A DNA stretch of 64,000 bases from Flexibacter flexilis DSM 6793 (GTDB taxonomy: Bacteria; Bacteroidota; Bacteroidia; Cytophagales; Flexibacteraceae): positions 186,001-250,000 of the forward strand of contig NZ_FOLE01000005.1 of the NCBI RefSeq assembly GCF_900112255.1. The letters run 5' to 3'. Positions 23,327 to 32,329 of the stretch are shown here, in pieces. The notes below the pieces were generated by a model, which saw only the letters and a program-made list of their open reading frames with translations, did not search any database and was not told the DNA's origin. Numbering within the stretch: position 1 is the first letter of the stretch; each line of letters begins with the position of its first letter. The position numbers were made by a program, and so were the translations under genes.

Positions 23327-23950
23327 TTGGAAATTCTACTCAAATATTTTCCTGAGCTAACGGCAGCGCAGCAAGCGCAATTTGCTCGTTTGCAGCCTCT
23401 TTACGAAGAATGGAATAGCAAAATCAATGTTATTTCTCGCAAAGACATGGAGCATTTTTACGAACGCCACGTATTGCATTCGTTGGGCATAGCCAAAGTA
23501 ATGGACTTTAAAGAAGATACCCACGTATTAGACTTAGGCACGGGCGGCGGCTTTCCAGGTATTCCGCTCGCGATTATGTATCCGAAAGTACAATTTCATT
23601 TGGTAGATTCTATTGGCAAAAAAATTACGGTGGTGCAAGCCATAGCCGAAGCCCTCGCCCTGCCCAACGTAAAAGCAGAGCAAGCACGTGTGGAAAGTTT
23701 GCGCGATCATTATGACTTTGTGGTGAGCCGTGCCGTAGCTCCCATGACGGATTTGCAACGCTGGACGCACAATAAATTCAACAAACATTACAATAATAAG
23801 CTCAAAAACGGCATTATTTGTTTGAAAGGTGGCGACCTTGCCGAAGAGTTGGCCGCTACGGGCAAAAAATCTCGTGTATTTCCGCTTAATTCTTTTTTTG
23901 AAGAAGAATTTTTTGAAACGAAAAAAGTGGTCTATATGGCCATGATTTAG
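23327..23950 (+). CDS. rsmG: 16S rRNA (guanine-527-N7)-methyltransferase RsmG
   Basis: A 207-residue SAM-dependent methyltransferase of normal length. It has the N-terminal ILLKYFPELTAAQQAQF, WNSKINVISRKD and HSLGIAKV motifs and the SAM-binding loop VLDLGTGGGFPGIPLAI (about 68-84). FVVSRAVAPM and ICLKGGDLAEEL complete the family pattern. RsmG methylates G527 of 16S rRNA; its loss gives low-level streptomycin resistance. No ATG fits the N-terminus, so the start is the TTG at 23327, which leaves only the expected first residues. It follows the mlaEF pair by 39 bp. Confidence 0.92.
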   Translation: MEILLKYFPELTAAQQAQFARLQPLYEEWNSKINVISRKDMEHFYERHVLHSLGIAKVMDFKEDTHVLDLGTGGGFPGIPLAIMYPKVQFHLVDSIGKKITVVQAIAEALALPNVKAEQARVESLRDHYDFVVSRAVAPMTDLQRWTHNKFNKHYNNKLKNGIICLKGGDLAEELAATGKKSRVFPLNSFFEEEFFETKKVVYMAMI

Positions 23951-23998
23951 TTTTTAACAACGATTGTGCGCTATTCAACTTCAATTCCCTAACCGTTT

Positions 23999-25480
23999 AT
24001 GCTTCCACTACGCAATTTCACGCTGGCTTGTGCTTGCTTGGCGGCTACCACTTTTTCGAGTGTGGCACTGCAAGCCCAAAACGCCAAAAATTTAGAAGCT
24101 GTATTTCAAAGAATTAACACAGAAATCAATACACATGCCGAAGGTTACGAGCAACTCCAAAAAGCAACGAGCACCATTGGCCACCGCCTGAGCGGCACAG
24201 AAAATGGCGCAAAAGCCGAACAATTCGTGTACGACCTTCTCAAAAGTTATGGCCTGAGCAACGTACATTTTGAATCGTTCCAAATGAAAACGTGGCAACG
24301 CGACACAATGGACTTGGAAATTGTGCCTGAAGACAGCGACAATTTTGAGCCATTCAAGGCCGTAGCCCTTGCCCATTCGCCCATTAGTGCCGATGTGAGT
24401 GCGGCTATCGTGGACGTTGGCAATGGACTTGCCGTTGATTTTGAGAAAGTTGGAACAAAAGTAAAAGGCAAAACCGCTTTGTGTAACATTGGTTTAGATG
24501 CCAGTGCGGCAGCGGGTGCTGTCAATTTGCATCGTTCCGAAAAAGTGGCGTTGGCGATTAAAAGCGGCGCGATAGCCGTCATTATGGTCAATCAAGCACC
24601 TGGCGATATTTTACTTACGGGAACGGCTTCGGTTACGGGCGAACTTATCCCGATTCCCGCCGTGTGCGTGTCGGCCAACAGCGGCAAAGCCATTCGTCAG
24701 TGGATGAAAGAAGAAAAGCTAATTGCGTCCGTGCAAATGACCAACCATTTCCAGACCGTAACCGCACGCAACGTAGTGGCGACACTCAAAGGCGAAACGC
24801 GCGAAAAAATCGTAGTGGGCGGCCACCTCGACTGCTGGGACTTAGCAACGGGTGCGATAGACAACGGCATCGGCAGTTTTTCGGTGTTGGAAATTGCTCG
24901 CACGCTCAAAGCCCTGAAAATAAAACCAAAACGCAGCATTGAATTTGTATTTTTTATGGGAGAAGAACAAGGTTTGCACGGCTCAGAAAGCTATGTAGCC
25001 GCCTTACACAAACGCCCAAAAAAATTAGCCAAAATCAAATACATGATGAATATCGACATGGCAGGCAACGCCATTGGTTTTGATGCGGGAGGCCGCGACG
25101 AAGCCCTAAAATTCTTTGAAACGACAGGCAAACTCATTGCCGCAACGGATACGGCGTTCCAGAATCGCGTGAGCAGTGGCGCAGGGCTGCACAGCGACCA
25201 CCAAGCCTTTATGCTCGAAGGTATCCCGACCGCCTCGCCGATTGCCAATCTTCCGCGCAGCATTTATAATTGCTATCATGCTGATTGTGATGACTTTAAA
25301 TTGGTAGAAAAAAAACACATCAACAATACGGCAAAGTTTGCGTCCATGATGTTGTACGCGTTGGCCAATGCAAAAGATTTGCCAGCCTCGCGCCAAACAG
25401 AAGCCGAAATCGGAGCATTTCTTACAAAAAATAAACTCCGCGAAAAGCTTGAAATACACGGACAATGGCGTTGGAAATAA
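23999..25480 (+). CDS. M28-family metallopeptidase, exported (carboxypeptidase Q-like)
   Basis: A 493-residue protein with an N-terminal signal (LPLRNFTLACACLAATTFSSVALQAQ). A PA-type insert lies at about 125-270 (AALCNIGLDASAAAGAVNLH, IKSGAIAVIMVNQAPGDILL). The di-zinc peptidase core follows: VVGGHLDCWDLATGAIDNGIG (His and Asp ligands), VFFMGEEQGLHGS (catalytic and ligand Glu), MNIDMAGN and a late His in CYHADCDDF. Domain order matches the plasma glutamate carboxypeptidase/CPQ branch of M28. It should hydrolyse small peptides in the periplasm or outside the cell. It is followed by a terminator at 25505-25543. Confidence 0.9.
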   Translation: MLPLRNFTLACACLAATTFSSVALQAQNAKNLEAVFQRINTEINTHAEGYEQLQKATSTIGHRLSGTENGAKAEQFVYDLLKSYGLSNVHFESFQMKTWQRDTMDLEIVPEDSDNFEPFKAVALAHSPISADVSAAIVDVGNGLAVDFEKVGTKVKGKTALCNIGLDASAAAGAVNLHRSEKVALAIKSGAIAVIMVNQAPGDILLTGTASVTGELIPIPAVCVSANSGKAIRQWMKEEKLIASVQMTNHFQTVTARNVVATLKGETREKIVVGGHLDCWDLATGAIDNGIGSFSVLEIARTLKALKIKPKRSIEFVFFMGEEQGLHGSESYVAALHKRPKKLAKIKYMMNIDMAGNAIGFDAGGRDEALKFFETTGKLIAATDTAFQNRVSSGAGLHSDHQAFMLEGIPTASPIANLPRSIYNCYHADCDDFKLVEKKHINNTAKFASMMLYALANAKDLPASRQTEAEIGAFLTKNKLREKLEIHGQWRWK

Positions 25481-25504
25481 TTTAATTAAAAATTCCATCC
25501 TTTT

Positions 25505-25547
25505 TGCCTTTAGGTATCTGAAAAGATATTTAAAGGCATTTTTATTT
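25505..25547 (+). terminator. Probable terminator after the M28 peptidase gene
   Basis: TGCCTTTA..TATC (25505-25518) pairs with GATA..TAAAGGCA (25525-25538) with two central mismatches, followed by TTTTTATTT. Confidence 0.65.
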
Positions 25548-25708
25548 GAAATCAACTTATTAGGATTCATTACCAAAAAAAATAAAGTTGGCTTAACTTA
25601 GAATCCGATGGAAAGCACTAATTTTGTCGAGTTTAGCGCAATCGTTCTCTTTCGCCATTTTTGAAAGGAATAATGAAAGATGCGTTTGTTATTTTTATCA
25701 ATGATTTT

Positions 25709-28525
25709 ATGACAAAATACCTACATTACTTCACCTACTTACTGTTGTTGTTGTGTGCGCCTGTTTGGGGATTGGCACAGAATGGCACGCTCAAAGGGAC
25801 AGTTAAAGACAAAACAACCAAAGAGCCTCTTATCGGGGCAACCATTTTTATCGTCGGCACGTACAAAGGTGCAGCCACCGACTTCGACGGTAATTATGAA
25901 ATAAAAGACATCAAACACGGCGACTATACGGTAAAAGTTTCGTTTGTGGGCTATACCGAAAAGCTCTACAACGGTATTCGTATTACCAAAGACCAAACGA
26001 CGCAACTCAACATTGAGCTAAGCGAACAAGGCAAAACGCTTGACGCTGTGGAAGTTGTGGGCGAGAAAAACGTCGTAGATTTGGAAAGTGGCAAAAGCGA
26101 AGTTCGTATCACTTCTGCCGACATCAAAGAAATGAACGTGCGCAACGTGCAAGGCGTTGTGGCCATGCAAGCGGGTGTTTCGCAGTCGCCAGACGGTCTG
26201 CAAATTCGCGGCGGTCGTGTCTATGAAACCCAATTCGTAGTGGACGGCGTAAACGCGCAAGATCCATTGGCGGGTACGGGTTTCGGTACGGAAGTTTCCA
26301 GCGGTTCGGTACAAGATTTGGCCGTGATTACGGGCGGTTCGGATGCCGAATACAACGGCACTTCAGGTATTATCGTTACCAAAATCAAAGAAGGCGGCGA
26401 CCAACTCAAAGTATATGGCAACTGGCAACGCGACAATTTAGGTTTCAATAAAATGAAAGGCAGTGCTTGGAATACTGACATTGCGGAATTAGCGATTGGT
26501 GGTCCAGTGCCTTTCACCAACAAAAAGCTTAAATTCTTTACCAGCCTTAACGTAGGCCTAAGCGACCAATATTATCGCCTTACAGCCAATCAGTTAAAAA
26601 GTTCTATCCTGCCAGATAGTACATTATTCTCGCCGCGCCAAGACAACAAATGGTCGCATACACTCAAGTTGAGCTACGAGATTGCCAGAGGTTCTAAAAT
26701 CTCGTTTACCAACCAACACAGTATTTTGGTAAACCAAAACTCACGCACCCTGCAAGTAGTTGGTTTTAGTAATATCATGGCTCCAGGTTTGCAATACGGC
26801 TTTGCCAATAGCCTCGACAACGCCACTACTTACACGCACCGCAGCAATTTGAGCGTTTTGAATTTTCAACAATTGCTCAATAAAAATTTAACGCTTGATG
26901 TGGCCGTAGGTCGTTTGTTTACTAACCTTCGCGCCGATGCCAATGGCCGTGCGTTCCGCGACGAAACAATCAACAAAATTTATGACCCTGCCTCTATCGT
27001 TACAAACCCTGTGGTAGTTTATAACCCAGGTTCAGATACTTCATTCGTTCTTCCTGGCGACGGGCTTTACAACAACGGCGGTATTTCTACCGTGTGGCAC
27101 GATCACTATGTAAATGAGCTTACACTTAAATACAAATTCAATTATTTTTCGCCAAACAAACGCCATTTCGTAACCTTCGGCCAAGAGCACAAACACCAAG
27201 ATTTGCAATGGGCAGACGTGAGCAGCCCTTGGGTGGGTGCGCCTATCAAATTGCCTGATGGTACTTACATTGCTTCGCGCAGCATCGGTACGAGCAGCGA
27301 TTTGTGGCACGTAAAACCATCGTCGGGCGGTTTCTTCGTACAAGACGAAATTCGTTACAAAGGTATTTCGGCAGTAATCGGTACGCGTTTGGAATATTGG
27401 GCACCTGGCAAATTTGCAGATGATGCCGTAGATAATCCAGATGCCCTTGTACTTCAGTCGGTTAGAGATGATTACAAAAAGCAAACGACTAAACTTTTCG
27501 GCTTGCGTTGGAAAGCGCGTTTGCTACCAAAATTGCGCGTTTCGTTCCCTGTAACCGAAAACAATGTATTGTATTTCAATTACGGTCACTCAATGCGTTT
27601 GCCGCACCCTCGCTTCGTGTATGCGGGTCTTGATCCTAAATACCAATCGCGTTCGGCTCTCTCGGATTTGGGTAACCCGAACCTGAACCCAGAAGTAGCC
27701 GTGTCTTACGAATTGGGTATCAAATCACAAATCACACGCGATTTTGGCGTTACGTTTACGGCCTTCTACAAAGATTATTTCGATTTTATCGTAAATAGAA
27801 CCCTTACTTTCACGGGCGACCCTACGCGCCGCGCCTTTGCCATCAACCAAGATTACGCGCGTATCAGAGGTTTAGAAGTAATGTTAAACTACCGTTTGAA
27901 CAAAAACTTGCGTGCTACTTTCAACGCGGCTTATCAAGTGGCCACGGGCAAATCGAACACGGCAGCAGAATCTCGTTTACAAATCGAGAAAAACGGTTCG
28001 GTAAACACGACCAAAGAACAATATTTGGCTTGGGACAGACCTTTCGACCTCAAAGGTTCATTGATTTATACGCCAGATACTTCAGCAATATTTTTCGGTG
28101 TGCCGCTCAAAGGTTTCCGTTTCTTCTTGAGTGCAACTTACAAATCTGGTTTGCGCTACACGCCTCAACGTTTTGCTGGCTACGATTTGCAAGGTCGTCC
28201 GAAATATGAATCTATTGACACAGACCCTTATAGCAAAATTGGTAGCGCATGGTTCTGGAGTGATTTGAAAATTACACGTGATTTCCGTTTTGGCAAAAAA
28301 CAATTTATTTCGCTTTCTGTGGAAATTAATAACATTTTCAATAACAAAAACGCACAGATTATCAACCCAGTAACAGGCACAGCATACAGCTACGGCGACG
28401 CATTGCCATACACGCAACGCGACCCAGTTTATGCCAACCCACAAAGCAGCGGTTTGCCTCCAACCAACCCTGCGCGTTATATGCAGCCTCGCCAAATTTT
28501 GTACGGTGTGAGCTTCTCATTCTAA
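25709..28525 (+). CDS. TonB-dependent receptor with CarboxypepD_reg-like N-terminal domain
   Basis: A 938-residue outer-membrane protein from the ATG at 25709, which starts the signal peptide (MTKYLHYFTYLLLLLCAPVWGLAQ). Residues about 25-110 are the CarboxypepD_reg-like beta-sandwich (GTLKGTVKDKTTKEPLIGAT, DFDGNYEIKDIKHGDYTVKV, FVGY). A plug domain follows (about 125-230: RNVQGVVAMQAGVSQSPDGL, IRGGRVYETQFVVDGVNAQD), then a 22-strand barrel ending in GVSFSF with the terminal aromatic. The substrate is not identifiable, and no SusD partner follows, which argues against a standard glycan-uptake pair. Instead a PorV/PorQ-like gene (38-bp gap) and a beta-propeller lipoprotein gene (30-bp gap) follow in one apparent operon. 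The longer frame to 25661 lacks a signal and is rejected. Confidence 0.92.
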   Translation: MTKYLHYFTYLLLLLCAPVWGLAQNGTLKGTVKDKTTKEPLIGATIFIVGTYKGAATDFDGNYEIKDIKHGDYTVKVSFVGYTEKLYNGIRITKDQTTQLNIELSEQGKTLDAVEVVGEKNVVDLESGKSEVRITSADIKEMNVRNVQGVVAMQAGVSQSPDGLQIRGGRVYETQFVVDGVNAQDPLAGTGFGTEVSSGSVQDLAVITGGSDAEYNGTSGIIVTKIKEGGDQLKVYGNWQRDNLGFNKMKGSAWNTDIAELAIGGPVPFTNKKLKFFTSLNVGLSDQYYRLTANQLKSSILPDSTLFSPRQDNKWSHTLKLSYEIARGSKISFTNQHSILVNQNSRTLQVVGFSNIMAPGLQYGFANSLDNATTYTHRSNLSVLNFQQLLNKNLTLDVAVGRLFTNLRADANGRAFRDETINKIYDPASIVTNPVVVYNPGSDTSFVLPGDGLYNNGGISTVWHDHYVNELTLKYKFNYFSPNKRHFVTFGQEHKHQDLQWADVSSPWVGAPIKLPDGTYIASRSIGTSSDLWHVKPSSGGFFVQDEIRYKGISAVIGTRLEYWAPGKFADDAVDNPDALVLQSVRDDYKKQTTKLFGLRWKARLLPKLRVSFPVTENNVLYFNYGHSMRLPHPRFVYAGLDPKYQSRSALSDLGNPNLNPEVAVSYELGIKSQITRDFGVTFTAFYKDYFDFIVNRTLTFTGDPTRRAFAINQDYARIRGLEVMLNYRLNKNLRATFNAAYQVATGKSNTAAESRLQIEKNGSVNTTKEQYLAWDRPFDLKGSLIYTPDTSAIFFGVPLKGFRFFLSATYKSGLRYTPQRFAGYDLQGRPKYESIDTDPYSKIGSAWFWSDLKITRDFRFGKKQFISLSVEINNIFNNKNAQIINPVTGTAYSYGDALPYTQRDPVYANPQSSGLPPTNPARYMQPRQILYGVSFSF

Positions 28526-28563
28526 GGGCTGATTCATTGATTTAACAGAAGATTTTACACGAA

Positions 28564-29598
28564 ATGAACTATAAAATTTTAACACTTTCGGTTTGTTTGT
28601 CGCTGGGAACAATAGCGGCAAGTCAGGCACAAATTTTTCCAAATTTGGGTGGCCAACGTGCTGGTATTTCGGGGCTTACGTTTCTGAAAAACGACTTAAA
28701 TCCGCGTTCTGTGGGTATGTCGGGGGCAAGTGCAGCCATCAACGGCGACGCATACAGCATTTACAACAACCCTGCCGCAGCCGTCGATTTGAAAGCAACT
28801 TCGTTTGCCGTGTCGGGCTTGCGCTATGGCGCGGGCATTACGCATTCGCTGGCTTCAGGTATTATTGCTCAAAATGAATACAACGCCTTTTTGGTGTCGG
28901 CTAATGTACTGAGTTCGGGAGCAATGGACGTGCGCACCGAATTTCAACCCGACGGAACTGGCGAGAAATTTTATGCCACCAACACTGCGTTAGGTTTTGG
29001 TTATGCGCGTGCGCTTTCCCAGATGTTTAGCTTCGGGATTTACGGAAAATATATTCATGAGCAATTGGCCGAATACAAAGCCAATACCATCGCCGTGGAC
29101 ATGGGTTTCATGTATCGCACCGACTACAAGGACTTGCGCTTCTCAGCAGTATTACAACACTTTGGTTCTGATTCTAAATTGGCAGGAAGTACCTTGCCCA
29201 ACAGCTACAACCGCAACGGTGTTTCGTTGGAATCGTACCCAGCACCAACGCTTTTCAAGATGGGAGTTTCGATGCGTCCTTACCAAGATGGTGCGCATTC
29301 TTTGCTTACATCTGTGCAACTCAATCACCCGAACGACAACGCCGAAAACATCCGTTTGGGCGTAGAATATTCGTGGAATGATCTATTTTTTGCACGCACT
29401 GGCGCGAAAATCAACGTAAAAGGCGAAAAATGGCCTAGTTTTGGCGTAGGTTACCGTCAGCGTGTGGGTTATCATTTGTTGCGCATTGATTACGGTGCCA
29501 ACCCTACGGATTACTTGGGCTTTATGCACAGCGTGGGTGTTTCGTTTACGCTTGGCAAACCAGCCACCGACCCCACTCCTGCCCCAGCAGCACAATAA
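28564..29598 (+). CDS. PorV/PorQ-family outer-membrane protein
   Basis: A 344-residue protein with a signal peptide (cleaved after ASQAQ) and the family motif FLKNDLNPRSVGMSGASAAI followed by YSIYNNPAA. These place it in the PorV/PorQ (UPF0164-type) group of FadL-like barrels. Repeating amphipathic strands and a terminal SVGVSFTLG strand support an outer-membrane barrel. PorV shuttles cargo from the T9SS translocon to the attachment complex, and PorQ is also needed for T9SS output. Which role applies here is unclear, since many paralogues of this family exist in Cytophagales. It lies between a TonB receptor and a beta-propeller lipoprotein gene, with gaps of 38 and 30 bp, so the three probably act together at the outer membrane. 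Confidence 0.82.
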   Translation: MNYKILTLSVCLSLGTIAASQAQIFPNLGGQRAGISGLTFLKNDLNPRSVGMSGASAAINGDAYSIYNNPAAAVDLKATSFAVSGLRYGAGITHSLASGIIAQNEYNAFLVSANVLSSGAMDVRTEFQPDGTGEKFYATNTALGFGYARALSQMFSFGIYGKYIHEQLAEYKANTIAVDMGFMYRTDYKDLRFSAVLQHFGSDSKLAGSTLPNSYNRNGVSLESYPAPTLFKMGVSMRPYQDGAHSLLTSVQLNHPNDNAENIRLGVEYSWNDLFFARTGAKINVKGEKWPSFGVGYRQRVGYHLLRIDYGANPTDYLGFMHSVGVSFTLGKPATDPTPAPAAQ

Positions 29599-29628
29599 TT
29601 TGACCAAACAATTTTGATTTAGAAGAAG

Positions 29629-30849
29629 ATGAATTTTATAAAAAATAAATATTTGGCTTTGCTAATGGGCGGTTCGATGGCTGCGCTTTCGGCTTGTGAT
29701 GGCTTTTTTGGCAAAAAAACAGACCTTTCGTTCATTGACATTCCCGACCAAAGTGCCAGCCGCGTGGCGTATGTGCCTGTTTTGCCTGAAATAAAAGGCT
29801 TTACGCGTCCTGTGCAAGTGGCTACGGGTTTCGACAACCTGATTTATGTGGTCGATTCGGCGCAGGCTATCGTGGCTTTCGATGAGGCAGGCAACCAAGT
29901 AGGCCGTTTTACGGGCGTGCCTAACGTTACTTATGTAACCCAAGACCGCCGTTTGGATTTGTTGGCTATTGGCCGATTCGATACCGTGATTAACGGGCAA
30001 AGCTATTCGCTTAGCTCCATCTATCGTATTGATATGAAGAAAAGCGGAGAGAATAATAATACGGTTTTAGACCTGAATACGGCTCGTATTACGCGCCAAA
30101 TTCGTCACCCGTTTTACTATAACAAAAGCTCTCCTACCAACCCAACGTATTTGAATGGTGTTAGCTTGAATGGCATTGCGGTTTTGTACGACAATCGTTA
30201 TTACGTTACGCGCACGGGTTCGGATAACAATCCGCAAAAAATCGGAGGGCCAGACGATGCCGTTTTGTTGTTTGACAAAAATGATAATTTCGTTTCGCCA
30301 ATTTCGATGCAAGGATTGGGCGGTTCGAGTGTAACCAACTTCTTTACTTCGCCTTTCGACATCACGACGCTGGCCAAACCGCCACAGTCTTACTCACTGC
30401 CGAGCGGTACGAAAGAAGATTTTATCGTTACGTCTCTGGACACGAGCCGCACGCTACAAGTGCAATACATTGAGGTAAATGCCACCGAAAACGGAACGGA
30501 TTATTCGGTTAAATACTTCGATTATGGCGATACGACCAAAGCAAGTGGATTCTTCTATATGCCCAAACGCTTTAGCAAACCGTATGGCGTAACCTATAGC
30601 GGCGACAGCAAAAACTATATTTTTGTAATAGACCGCGACAGCTTGTACCAATTCACGAACACGGGTTACGAAGGTGTACCGTTTGGTACTTACACTAAGT
30701 TGCAAAAAGTGTCATTTGGTGGGACGGGCAACAGCGTGTTACAGTTCCGTCATGCCAAGTCGGTGGCGTATTTTAACAGAACTTTATACGTAGCCGACGC
30801 GGGCAATGGCCGTTTGTTGCGCTTTAAGCTCAGCGACGATTATCGCTAA
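29629..30849 (+). CDS. Beta-propeller (NHL-like) lipoprotein
   Basis: A 406-residue lipoprotein (signal ending AALSAC, Cys at about 23). The mature part has repeated propeller-type blades: FTRPVQVATGFDNLIYVVDS, IVAFDEAGNQVGRF, KPYGVTYSGDSKNYIFVIDR and a last blade AKSVAYFNRTLYVADAGNGR followed by LLRFK. These match NHL/6-bladed propeller repeats, which bind proteins, peptides or glycans. Its fixed place behind the TonB receptor and PorV-like genes, together with its anchor, suggests it is the outer-membrane-associated binding partner of that cluster, as SusD-like lipoproteins are in other systems (inference). The operon ends at a strong terminator at 30869-30912. Confidence 0.8.
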   Translation: MNFIKNKYLALLMGGSMAALSACDGFFGKKTDLSFIDIPDQSASRVAYVPVLPEIKGFTRPVQVATGFDNLIYVVDSAQAIVAFDEAGNQVGRFTGVPNVTYVTQDRRLDLLAIGRFDTVINGQSYSLSSIYRIDMKKSGENNNTVLDLNTARITRQIRHPFYYNKSSPTNPTYLNGVSLNGIAVLYDNRYYVTRTGSDNNPQKIGGPDDAVLLFDKNDNFVSPISMQGLGGSSVTNFFTSPFDITTLAKPPQSYSLPSGTKEDFIVTSLDTSRTLQVQYIEVNATENGTDYSVKYFDYGDTTKASGFFYMPKRFSKPYGVTYSGDSKNYIFVIDRDSLYQFTNTGYEGVPFGTYTKLQKVSFGGTGNSVLQFRHAKSVAYFNRTLYVADAGNGRLLRFKLSDDYR

Positions 30850-30868
30850 TTCGGATTAAATTTTCTAT

Positions 30869-30912
30869 AAAAAAGCTGTGCTTACTACCAAAAATGTAAT
30901 CACAGCTTTTTT
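30869..30912 (+). terminator. Terminator of the TonB receptor / PorV-like / propeller operon
   Basis: 12-bp perfect stem AAAAAAGCTGTG / CACAGCTTTTTT with a 20-nt loop and terminal T-run. Confidence 0.85.
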
Positions 30913-30938
30913 ATTTGCAAAAGTGTAATATTGGCTAT

Positions 30939-30968
30939 TTGTTTTTGCGATTATCGTACATATATTTG
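30939..30968 (+). promoter_or_regulatory. Bacteroidota consensus promoter of the thioredoxin-like gene
   Basis: TTG (30939-30941), 19-bp spacer, TATATTTG (30961-30968): a full match to TTG-N19-TAnnTTTG. It places the transcript start about 25 bp before the ATG at 30999. Confidence 0.8.
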
Positions 30969-30998
30969 AGTTTATTTTTATTACAAATTGCACTCAAG

Positions 30999-32207
30999 AT
31001 GATTCAAGAAACATTAAGAAAAGGTTTTGTATTAGGAGCAGGTTTATTGCTGAGTATCAGCAGTTTTGCTCAAAAAGGCATTGCGTTTGAAACAGGTACG
31101 TTTGCACAAGTGCTAGAAAAGTCTAAGCAAACAGGCAAGCCCATTTTCATGGACGCTTATACGACTTGGTGCGGCCCGTGCAAAGCCATGGCCAGAAGCG
31201 TATTTACCAATGACACGGTGGCCGCTTATTACAACAAAAACTTTGTGTGCTATAAATCGGACATGGAAAAAGGCGAAGGCCTTGATCTTGCTAAAAAGTA
31301 CGAAGTACGCGCATACCCGAACTTACTGTACATCAGCGCAGAAGGAAATATTTTGCACCGTGTGGCAGGTTTTCGTAATGCCTCAGATTTTGTAAAACTC
31401 GGCCAAACGGCACTGAATCCAGATGCGCGTTTTGAAGCCATTAAGAAGCAATATGAGGCCGCTTCTAACGAAGCCGCCAAAGCAAGTGCTTATATGTTGG
31501 CTTTGGCAGATGCTGCTCTTCCTTACGAAAAAGTTTCGGAAAACTACTTTAATAGCATTACCGAAACAGAATTCACGACACCAAGCAACTGGGAGATTAT
31601 CAAGAACTTGGAAGAAAATTTAAATTCAAAAGTATTCCAGTATTTTATCAAAAACAGAGATAAATACGCCAGCTTGTACGGCAAAGAATCAGTAGAAAAA
31701 CGCATCAATCAAGTGTATTTGCAAGCTTTGGAGCGTACCGTAGAACGCACTCCCGAAGCTTACGACAAATTATTTGCTGAATATTCTGCGCTGAATCTTG
31801 CCAAAGATAAAGAAACAGATATGACCCTAATTCAGCTCGAATTAGTAGTGCTAAAACACAAACAGAATTGGGCTAAATACGACGAAGTAGCGAGCAATTT
31901 GGTAAGTAAATACATTTCTAAAAATGCTTATGCACTCAATAGTATCGCTTGGGACGCATACGAACACATTAGTGATGCGAAAGTAATGGCGAAAGCCGAA
32001 CAATGGGCAGCATCTTCTTGCAAAATTTCACCAGAATATGCCAATTTGGACACTTATGCTTGCATTCTATTCAAAAATGGTAAATCTGCACTAGCAAAGA
32101 AAACAGCACAAGAAGCCATCGCTAAAGGCAAAAAAGCAGGCGAAGACACAGCTGAAACAGAGGCATTATTAGCCAAAATTAATGACAAACTAAAAGTTAA
32201 AAAATAA
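30999..32207 (+). CDS. Exported thioredoxin-domain protein with helical-repeat C-terminus
   Basis: A 402-residue protein from the ATG at 30999, which begins a signal peptide (MIQETLRKGFVLGAGLLLSI, cleaved after SSFAQ). The promoter position excludes the longer frame. Residues about 30-145 form a thioredoxin domain with active site TTWCGPCKAM (Cys58, Cys61) and the cis-proline in EVRAYPNLLY. The remaining ~250 residues are helical, with TPR-like segments near the end (NSIAWDAYEHISDAKVMAKA, ANLDTYACILFKNGKSALAK). It should be a periplasmic thiol reductase or disulphide-handling protein using helical repeats to hold a partner. This DUF255/thioredoxin-plus-TPR arrangement is common in Bacteroidota. 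Monocistronic, with its own terminator. Confidence 0.85.
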   Translation: MIQETLRKGFVLGAGLLLSISSFAQKGIAFETGTFAQVLEKSKQTGKPIFMDAYTTWCGPCKAMARSVFTNDTVAAYYNKNFVCYKSDMEKGEGLDLAKKYEVRAYPNLLYISAEGNILHRVAGFRNASDFVKLGQTALNPDARFEAIKKQYEAASNEAAKASAYMLALADAALPYEKVSENYFNSITETEFTTPSNWEIIKNLEENLNSKVFQYFIKNRDKYASLYGKESVEKRINQVYLQALERTVERTPEAYDKLFAEYSALNLAKDKETDMTLIQLELVVLKHKQNWAKYDEVASNLVSKYISKNAYALNSIAWDAYEHISDAKVMAKAEQWAASSCKISPEYANLDTYACILFKNGKSALAKKTAQEAIAKGKKAGEDTAETEALLAKINDKLKVKK

Positions 32208-32219
32208 TACAAACTCCCC

Positions 32220-32266
32220 AAAAGAACCACAGTTAATATATCTCAAGGCTGTGGTTCTTTTTTTGA
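32220..32266 (+). terminator. Terminator after the thioredoxin-like gene
   Basis: 12-bp stem AAAGAACCACAG (32221-32232) / CTGTGGTTCTTT (32249-32260) followed by a T-run. Confidence 0.85.
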
Positions 32267-32329
32267 AAACAAGCTCTCCAAATTTGTAATTAATTACATC
32301 ACACACATTTACACTACCAATACTTCTTT

